Shown here: positions 7,708 through 12,005 of the stretch, piece after piece
How positions within the stretch are numbered: position 1 is the first letter of the stretch
How the letters are laid out: the number at the start of each line of letters is the position of its first letter
NCBI GenBank assembly: GCA_027596945.1
Contig: JADGJH010000291.1
Coordinates: forward strand, 10,083 to 22,087
Direction: 5' to 3'
DNA from: Physocladia obscura
Lineage: Eukaryota > Chytridiomycota > Chytridiomycetes > Chytridiales > Chytriomycetaceae
DNA length: 12,005 nucleotides
Position numbers and translations under genes: made by a program
Notes under the pieces: model-generated
Told to the model about the DNA's origin: nothing
The model's input: the letters and a program-made list of their open reading frames with translations, nothing else
Database searches by the model: none

Positions 7708-7782
7708 TAAATTGCTACGAAATGAGTTTTCGTTGGATGGATCAGCCCGATATCGTTTTTTTGTTTTGTTTTCCGATGTGTG

Positions 7783-7788
7783 AATAAA
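7783..7788 (+). terminator. Polyadenylation signal AATAAA
   Basis: A canonical AATAAA followed by an A run lies 76 nt downstream of the TAA of the small His-tailed gene, a typical fungal 3' UTR distance. Confidence 0.5.
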
Positions 7789-8195
7789 AAATAAGTATAC
7801 AGACAACTGGTGTTTCAGTCATGTCATTTCCATCAGTAACTAAACCTTCCTGCATTTGGTAATTTTGGCAATTCAGTTACCCCCACCTGTCTCCTCTCTG
7901 CATGCGCTACAAATATTATATCTTCACCGACTAACCAAAATCGCAAAAGATTTATGTAAATAAAAAAACGGAGATGAGGAACTGAGAACATGCGACATGT
8001 TTTTTTTTACTTGTCAGGATTTGTTTACTACTTACCATAAAACTTTTTTCGTCAGCAAACGTGAGTGTAATAAATAAAGGTGAAAAAAGAAAAAATGAGA
8101 CGCGTTCGAACCTGCAATATGAGACAACATAGAGTACCAGGAAAGAGGGGGAAAACGTGATCTTTCTATTTTTGGGTTGCAGGAGATCTCAAAAA
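7789..8195. other. Intergenic region upstream of the Elongin A gene
   Basis: About 400 bp without a gene. A CT-rich stretch (about 7880-7905) lies upstream. A possible acceptor (GGGTTGCAG, ending 8182) sits 13 nt before the Elongin A ATG and could end a 5' UTR intron, but no donor was chosen with confidence. A GTTCGAACC near 8105 resembles a tRNA T-loop, but its arms do not pair. Confidence 0.35.
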
Positions 8196-9395
8196 ATGAC
8201 CGAGAGAACTCAATCACGACAACCACCGTCACTGTTGAATCTTTGCATCCGCAAGCTCCACCGCAGTTTCGATCGTCTGTATATTCACTGTGTTCTGCTA
8301 TTACTTTCTTTCACTAAAAAAATCTGCACCCTCCAAAACAAATACAAACGTAAAAAAACTTGAAATTGTTTTTACAGACGTATATTCCTTGCATACTTAT
8401 CTTGATGATGTTCCGAGTCATCTTATTGGCCGTATTATTCCCAAGTCTGTGACTCAAACACAGGTTTGCACCCTTCCCTCAAAAAAAAAAATTTTGACGT
8501 CCAAATTGACAAAATCAAAGCTCGAACGGCTGATTGAATATAATCCGCACATGGAACAAGAGTTGGTTGAAGAATTGGAGCGTAAGTTGTTGTGTTTAAT
8601 TCTTTTTTCTTGCAGTTTCTTTTCTTTTGTTTTATTAATTTTATTAATTTTTTTTTGCAATTTTTTCTGATTGGGATAACCCCATTAAAACAAAAACAAA
8701 AACACGTGCAGCATTTTTCAAAATGATTACATTGCGTGATTTCGCTCTTCTCCGGAAATCGGCCGACTCGCATGACTTTGAAGAGCCAAGCAGCTGGCGC
8801 GATCTATACCAGACAACCAAAAAAGAGCGCGAGGACCAATTATTGCGAGTAAAGAAACGCATGACGCAATCAAACAAAGTAATTGAACAAGAAAAAGAGA
8901 AATCGAGTATTAAGATTCTGGAAAAAAGTGTTGTTCCATTTAAACCGAAATGGGGTAGCGCGTTTTCAAATCGTTTGTTTCATTTTCCCATCCTTCAATT
9001 TTATCATTATTATTAATATTTCTTAATTGGGGCAAAATAGCAAAAGCGCCGGTTAATCGCCTCGGGCGTGCGATAAATGCTGTCAAGAAGGAAATGCGAA
9101 TTAAAGGGTAAAACATGCTATATTTTTATTTTTTACTCGTGTGTATGTTCTATTAAACTGTTTTGAAACTTTTATTTTAAGGACGTTTAATTACAATCCA
9201 GTTGCGCCAAAACCAATAGCATCAAAATCTGTGCCAATGATTCCATCGCGACCAAAACCGATGCATCCTGATGTTGCTAGATCGACAGTTAAACCTGGTG
9301 TGAAGCTACTGCCCATGGCGAAACCAACTATAATGACGAATGCTGCAAATTCAAACAAAAGCAACAAACCTTTCTCTTTGGTTCTTCCTGAGTAA
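8196..9395 (+). CDS. ela1: Elongin-A (RNA polymerase II transcription factor SIII subunit A), six exons
   Basis: The model is join(8196..8274, 8378..8463, 8521..8581, 8712..8954, 9041..9107, 9182..9395), 249 aa; all joins keep frame. Residues 12-21 (SLLNLCIRKL) match the BC-box pattern SLxxxCxxxL that binds Elongin C. Residues 38-61 carry the family core, DDVPSHLIGRII, then TQTQLERLIEYNP, aligning without gaps to TPDQLYRIEEYN of the animal protein as I recall it. Residues about 83-126 match the LRDF and SWRDLY blocks followed by a Lys/Arg-rich helix. The tail (180-249) is Pro/Lys/Ser-rich. In known systems Elongin A stimulates Pol II elongation and, with Elongin B/C and a cullin, recruits a ubiquitin ligase to stalled Pol II in the nucleus. 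Fungal Ela1 proteins are similarly short. The exon 1 donor is uncertain: 8274 (GTCTGT) and 8289 (GTGTTC) both keep frame, whereas the better-looking GTATAT at 8279 does not. Confidence 0.9.
8464..8520 (+). other. Frame-preserving 57-nt intron of the Elongin A gene
   Basis: The ends are CAG|GTTTGC and CAAAG|CTC. The length is a multiple of three and there is no in-frame stop, so retention would insert 19 residues, mostly Lys/Thr/Ser. The insertion would fall between residues that are adjacent in the family core (TQTQ and LERL), so it is called an intron. Confidence 0.75.
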
Positions 9396-10181
9396 AGCGG
9401 GAAAAAAAATAATTTATCTTTCGCCGCTGTTACTTTGCTGAGTTATTGTTATTTTCTTGAAGCAAATGAAGCTTTCAAATTTCAAGAGAGTTCACATTTT
9501 GTTCTTTTTTGAAGTATAATATAAACTAATGACTTTGTCATTGTCAAAATTCAGGCGACACTTTTGTGGCCAGAGTTGTTGAAACCGAATCCCATTGGTA
9601 TATCGAGTTTTTCACATCAAACATTGAAAAAAAAGAAAAAAAAATAGCTGACGTAGACAGCAACAAAAGGAATCGGCGGAGGGCGCCACCTAATTCAAAT
9701 TAGCAAGTTTTTCCAAAATCTCGCCGAAACGCCCAGCTGGCGCGCAACAAGCAAACATGACACACGGCAACCAGTAGCAAAGAAACAAAACAGCATGAAA
9801 AGCAGCATAAAGTAAGTGATAACTTTATTCCTCACTAAAATTGCTACTGATGTTCTTTGGTGTCACACCCGAACCCTTTTTTAATAAAAATAAAAACAAC
9901 AAAATTAAATGCAAACAAGAATTGAATTAATTCTACCTGCATTCTTGAAGAGAGTAATTGAGCAGTTTTATTTTTTGTGAGTCTTCAAAGCAAAGTTAAC
10001 ATTTATATGTAATTTCAATGTTTTAAACAGGTGAAGTTTTATTTTTTTTTCCCTGATTGTATTGTGATTTTTGGATATTGTGGGTGTTGCACCAAACTGG
10101 ATTCTGGGGATGGAATAAAAGTCTCTGTCAGATATAAGACTGCTACTATGGATGCAACAATGATGCAATAATCTTGCAACC
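9396..10181. other. Sparse AT-rich region with scattered gene-like fragments
   Basis: It begins with the Elongin A 3' UTR. At 9554-9703 the plus strand has a short open frame without its own ATG (GDTFVARVVETESHWYIEFF), which faintly recalls the strand before the active site in thioredoxin-fold proteins. The frame then becomes Lys-rich and stops, with no CxxC. At 9795 an ATG is followed after 17 nt by a consensus donor (GTAAGTGAT at 9812), which could be a first mini-exon whose partner was not found. The rest is A/T-rich with no gene seen. Confidence 0.3.
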
Positions 10182-10697
10182 ATGAAACAAGACCTGACAG
10201 ATCATGCATCAACTGAACAAGAGCCAACTGATCTTGTACCAACTGAACCAGAGTCAACAGCTGAAACATTGTTTTCCAACAGTGTCGCAGTATCTGTGCG
10301 CAAGTTTTCCACCCAACAAATTGCAAATAATACTGCTGTCCACATTGACTTGAGCTCTCTTAAAGACTTCTACAGCAAAGTGTTCAACATAATTCTGCTA
10401 CAACTTGCAAAAGAAATCACTATCACCACTGATGAACCCAGAGTTGCTTGGGGCAAGAAAGAACATAACCATTTGACTGCAGACAATCTTGAACTGTTCA
10501 TCAAAGTTGGGGAAACTGGGATGTTGCAAGTGTTCAAATCAGTATCCAATCTTTATCCAACTGACTTACTCAAATGGTGCCATCCAAAAGAAGTCACAAT
10601 CATCCTTTCAAAGTACTCAAATGCAATCAGCAACCAGGCATTATTCAAATTGGCAAAGAACAAGCTTATTATGCTGCAAGAATGTGTTGGTTTTTGA
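10182..10697 (+). CDS. Orphan 171-aa ORF, unrecognised
   Basis: The ORF runs from ATG 10182 to TGA 10695-10697 and is uninterrupted in AT-rich DNA, so it is unlikely to be chance. Residues 1-28 are Thr/Glu/Pro-rich and contain an imperfect repeat (STEQEPTD, then PTEPEST). Residues 38-110 look globular (VSVRKFSTQQIANN, then DFYSKVFNIILLQLAKEITI). Residues 110-171 hold TGMLQVFKSVSNLYPTDLLK and SNAISNQALFKLAKNKLIM, which suggest helices. There is no signal peptide, zinc motif or DDE-type signature that I can see. Its position between the Elongin A gene and a repeat ladder plus a copia fragment suggests accessory or mobile-element-associated DNA. It could be a complete small gene or one exon. The function is unknown. 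Confidence 0.55.
   Translation: MKQDLTDHASTEQEPTDLVPTEPESTAETLFSNSVAVSVRKFSTQQIANNTAVHIDLSSLKDFYSKVFNIILLQLAKEITITTDEPRVAWGKKEHNHLTADNLELFIKVGETGMLQVFKSVSNLYPTDLLKWCHPKEVTIILSKYSNAISNQALFKLAKNKLIMLQECVGF
10210..10258 (+). repeat. Imperfect direct repeat within the orphan ORF
   Basis: Two 19-nt copies (10210-10228 and 10240-10258), beginning CAACTGAAC, match at 17 of 19 positions, offset by 30 nt. They give the repeated Thr-Glu-x-Glu peptide in the N-terminal part of the orphan ORF. Confidence 0.7.
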
Positions 10698-10932
10698 GTT
10701 GTAAGGCTTAGTATTGTTGTGAGCCTTAAGCTTGAAGAAAAATTTTCATTTCTGAAAATTAATTGAAACAAAATAGTCAGAACCAAATGTTGCCAACGAC
10801 GCTGTGCCAGCTAGGATCACTCCAGCTCTCTACCCTGGTCTACTACGCAAGCCATGCCCTTGTGCAAGATGATCCAGGTGAGTGATTGGAGTTTTCTTTT
10901 ATTAATGTTCTTTTTGTTTTTATTCTCAAAGG

Positions 10933-11037
10933 TACAGATTTCAAAACACAGCTTTTGGGAACTGTGGATGTGGTCTGTTGGTGACAAATCTGGGTGTGTG
11001 CCTAGCGGCTGTCACACTTTGTTTGTCTGTGATTTTT
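10933..11037 (+). repeat. Ladder unit 0 (putative, diverged)
   Basis: A GC-richer block of about 105 nt begins TACAGA, contains a perfect 6-bp inverted repeat (GTGACA 10981-10986, TGTCAC 11010-11015) and ends TCTGT...TTTTTT. Its start lies about 159 bp before unit 1, matching the spacing of the later units, but its core sequence is not clearly alike. Confidence 0.3.
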
Positions 11038-11091
11038 TATTATTTTATTTTAATAAAGATAAAATTTATTTTTAAAATGAAAACAAGAGGA

Positions 11092-11198
11092 AAAACAGCA
11101 GGCACAGCTGGCTTCATCTCCTGATGGATCTCTGCACGCTGCGTGCATCAGCGCGGCTGCCAGCAGCCAAACACTATGCGTTGCAGCTGTTTTATTTT
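11092..11198 (+). repeat. Ladder unit 1: GC-rich structured block ending in a T-run
   Basis: Core CTGCACGCTGCGTGCATC lies at 11132-11149, and the distal block GTTGCAGCTGTTTT starts at 11180, 48 nt after the core start. Inverted repeats seen: AAAACAGC (11092-11099) with GCTGTTTT (11186-11193); CATC/GATG (11115-11126); GCTGGC (11107-11112) with GCCAGC (11159-11164); and TGCACG/CGTGCA within the core (11133-11147). Confidence 0.6.
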
Positions 11199-11251
11199 CT
11201 TTTTGATCAGTTTTTTTTAATAATAATTTTATATATTTATTTTAAATAAGT

Positions 11252-11362
11252 ACAGACAGACAATGGCCAAAGTGGCTCTGTTGTCTGACAGGTGTCTGCA
11301 CGCTGCGCGCATCGACATAAATCCTTGCGGGTAATGTCAACGTTGTGCAGCTGTTTTGTTTT
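11252..11362 (+). repeat. Ladder unit 2: GC-rich structured block ending in T-runs
   Basis: Core CTGCACGCTGCGCGCATC lies at 11296-11313, identical to unit 1 at 17 of 18 positions. The distal block GTTGTGCAGCTGTTTT starts 46 nt after the core start. A nested hairpin (CAGACAA 11257-11263 with TTGTCTG 11281-11287, enclosing GCCA/TGGC) ends 9 nt before the core. A (GTTTT)n run follows. Stops occur in all three plus frames, so the block is not a coding exon. Confidence 0.6.
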
Positions 11363-11408
11363 GTTTTGTTTTAAATATTAAATCTCAATTAATTAGATTT
11401 TATTTAAG

Positions 11409-11525
11409 AAAAACAATGACAAAACTCACTGTGAACAGCCAAGCTCATGCTTGGTGTGTGCCCTGTGCTGCGCGCATCAGCGCCACCTCCTATGGATGGC
11501 ACATTGATGTTGCGCGGCTTGTTTT
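11409..11525 (+). repeat. Ladder unit 3: GC-rich structured block ending in a T-run
   Basis: Core CTGTGCTGCGCGCATC starts at 11463, and the distal block TGTTGCGCGGCTTGTTTT starts about 46 nt later. A perfect hairpin (CCAAGC 11439-11444, GCTTGG 11449-11454) ends 9 nt before the core, as in unit 2 but with different bases. Terminal complementarity is AAAACAA (11410-11416) with TTGTTTT (11519-11525). Confidence 0.55.
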
Positions 11526-11630
11526 AACTCATTGCGGTACATTTTCACAACAGTTTGTTTTTTTGTCCTTTGGAAAAATTTACTGGGCAAATTTTTTTTA
11601 ATAAAAAATAATAAAAGTAGTAAAAACTAT

Positions 11631-11655
11631 TTATTTATTTTTATTTATTTAATTT
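11631..11655. repeat. ATTT-type simple repeat at the end of the copia fragment
   Basis: A run of ATTT/ATTTTT units abuts the stop of the copia frame. On the minus strand it reads as successive AATAAA motifs, so it may act as a polyadenylation region or mark the junction where the element was cut. Confidence 0.5.
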
Positions 11656-12005
11656 GGGGTACTATCACTTTGCTCATTAGTGTGAAGAGTTGCCACAGGA
11701 TTAGATTCAGTTGTGTAAAATAAACCTAAATCTTGTGTTCCTTTCAAGTATCTAGCTATATGTAATAATGCTTTAAAATCATGTTCTCGACAATCATTTT
11801 GATATTGGGACAATGTATTTACAGCAAATGCTAAATCTGGGCGAGTTTGGTTTGACAAGTAAGCAAATTTCATCACCACTGAATGATATAGTTTTGCTTG
11901 TTGTGGTGTAAGTTTAGGACTAGTTTGATCATGTTTCCAGCCTACTATCATTGGAGTTGGCTTTGAATTGCATTCAAGCATATCCAATGCTTCTAAAATT
12001 TCTTT
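11649..12005 (-). mobile_element. Ty1/copia retrotransposon pol fragment (end of reverse transcriptase into RNase H), partial at both ends
   Basis: The minus-strand frame is open from the right window edge to a TAA at 11649-11651, 118 codons. It contains the copia landmarks in order: ILEALDMLECNSKPTPM, KLTPQQAKLYHSVVMKFAYL, SNQTRPDLAFAVNTLSQYQ and KALLHIARYLKGTQDLGLFY. In Ty1/copia Pol these lie just after the reverse transcriptase catalytic region and lead into RNase H. The RNase H part here stops within about 20 residues, before its usual YSDADWAG-like block and the later TEAEY-type catalytic region, so the copy is truncated and cannot supply a full RNase H. No LTR is seen in the window; the rest of pol lies beyond the right edge. 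It is an old or broken copy next to the repeat ladder. Confidence 0.93.

Noticed and set aside
8095..8125. GTTCGAACC resembling a tRNA T-loop or B-box
   Set aside because: The flanking bases do not form a T-stem on either strand and no acceptor or anticodon arm is present.
10787..10984. Possible two-exon 47-aa gene (join 10787..10877, 10932..10984) with a CAG|GTGAGT donor
   Set aside because: The splice ends are good and the frame holds, but the product is very short, another frame over the first exon is equally plausible, and the second exon overlaps the repeat ladder.
11356..11601. Plus-strand ORF over ladder unit 3 containing MTKLTVNSQAHAWC
   Set aside because: The frame is not open in the homologous unit 2, which argues against a conserved protein; more likely chance openness in the GC-rich block.
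1..12005. CRISPR array, bacterial operon, rRNA genes or LTR pair
   Set aside because: No regular short repeats with unique spacers, no ribosomal RNA sequence, introns throughout the firm genes, and only one truncated end of a copia element without visible LTRs.

Overview
The window looks like AT-rich nuclear DNA from a fungus, most plausibly an early-diverging one such as the Mucoromycota. The reasons are short GT-AG introns (about 54-130 nt), an Elongin A gene of the compact fungal size, long A/T homopolymers, Gln/Ser/Pro/Thr-rich proteins, and a Ty1/copia fragment. There are no bacterial features. The taxonomic placement is inference.

Left edge (1-573): the 3' end of a plus-strand gene of unknown function that enters from outside the window. 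Region 681-6717: a run of GC-rich islands about 0.2-0.7 kb long, separated by AT-rich, stop-rich spacers. In each island the best reading frame lies on the minus strand and encodes a short Ser/Pro/Thr/Gln-rich, probably disordered protein. The 6034-6717 ORF (227 aa) is the cleanest. The 681-1330 member carries an in-frame TAG inside a Gln run and a later frame change. These two share the heptapeptide VEF[I/V]ALP followed by an Arg-Ser-x-Ser stretch. Whether the islands are separate small genes, exons of one gene, or relics cannot be settled from the sequence alone. One of the spacers also holds a possible plus-strand exon (2140-2494).

Region 6718-9395 is the firm core. A divergent intergenic region leads into a two-exon gene for a 90-aa Gly-rich, His-tailed protein with one membrane-like segment (7372-7707). 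It is followed by a six-exon Elongin A gene (8196-9395) with a perfect BC-box, so a component of the Elongin BC/cullin ubiquitin ligase and transcription elongation machinery. One of its introns is 57 nt, frame-preserving and stop-free.

Region 9396-12005 is accessory. It holds a sparse AT-rich stretch, an orphan 171-aa ORF with an imperfect internal repeat (10182-10697), and a ladder of GC-rich blocks of about 105-115 nt recurring about every 160 bp (10933-11525). At least three of these blocks are homologous, with constant internal spacing, hairpins in matching places and T-runs at their ends. At the right edge is a minus-strand Ty1/copia pol fragment, cut off inside the RNase H region next to an ATTT-type simple repeat. 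The ladder is the least explained element in the window.
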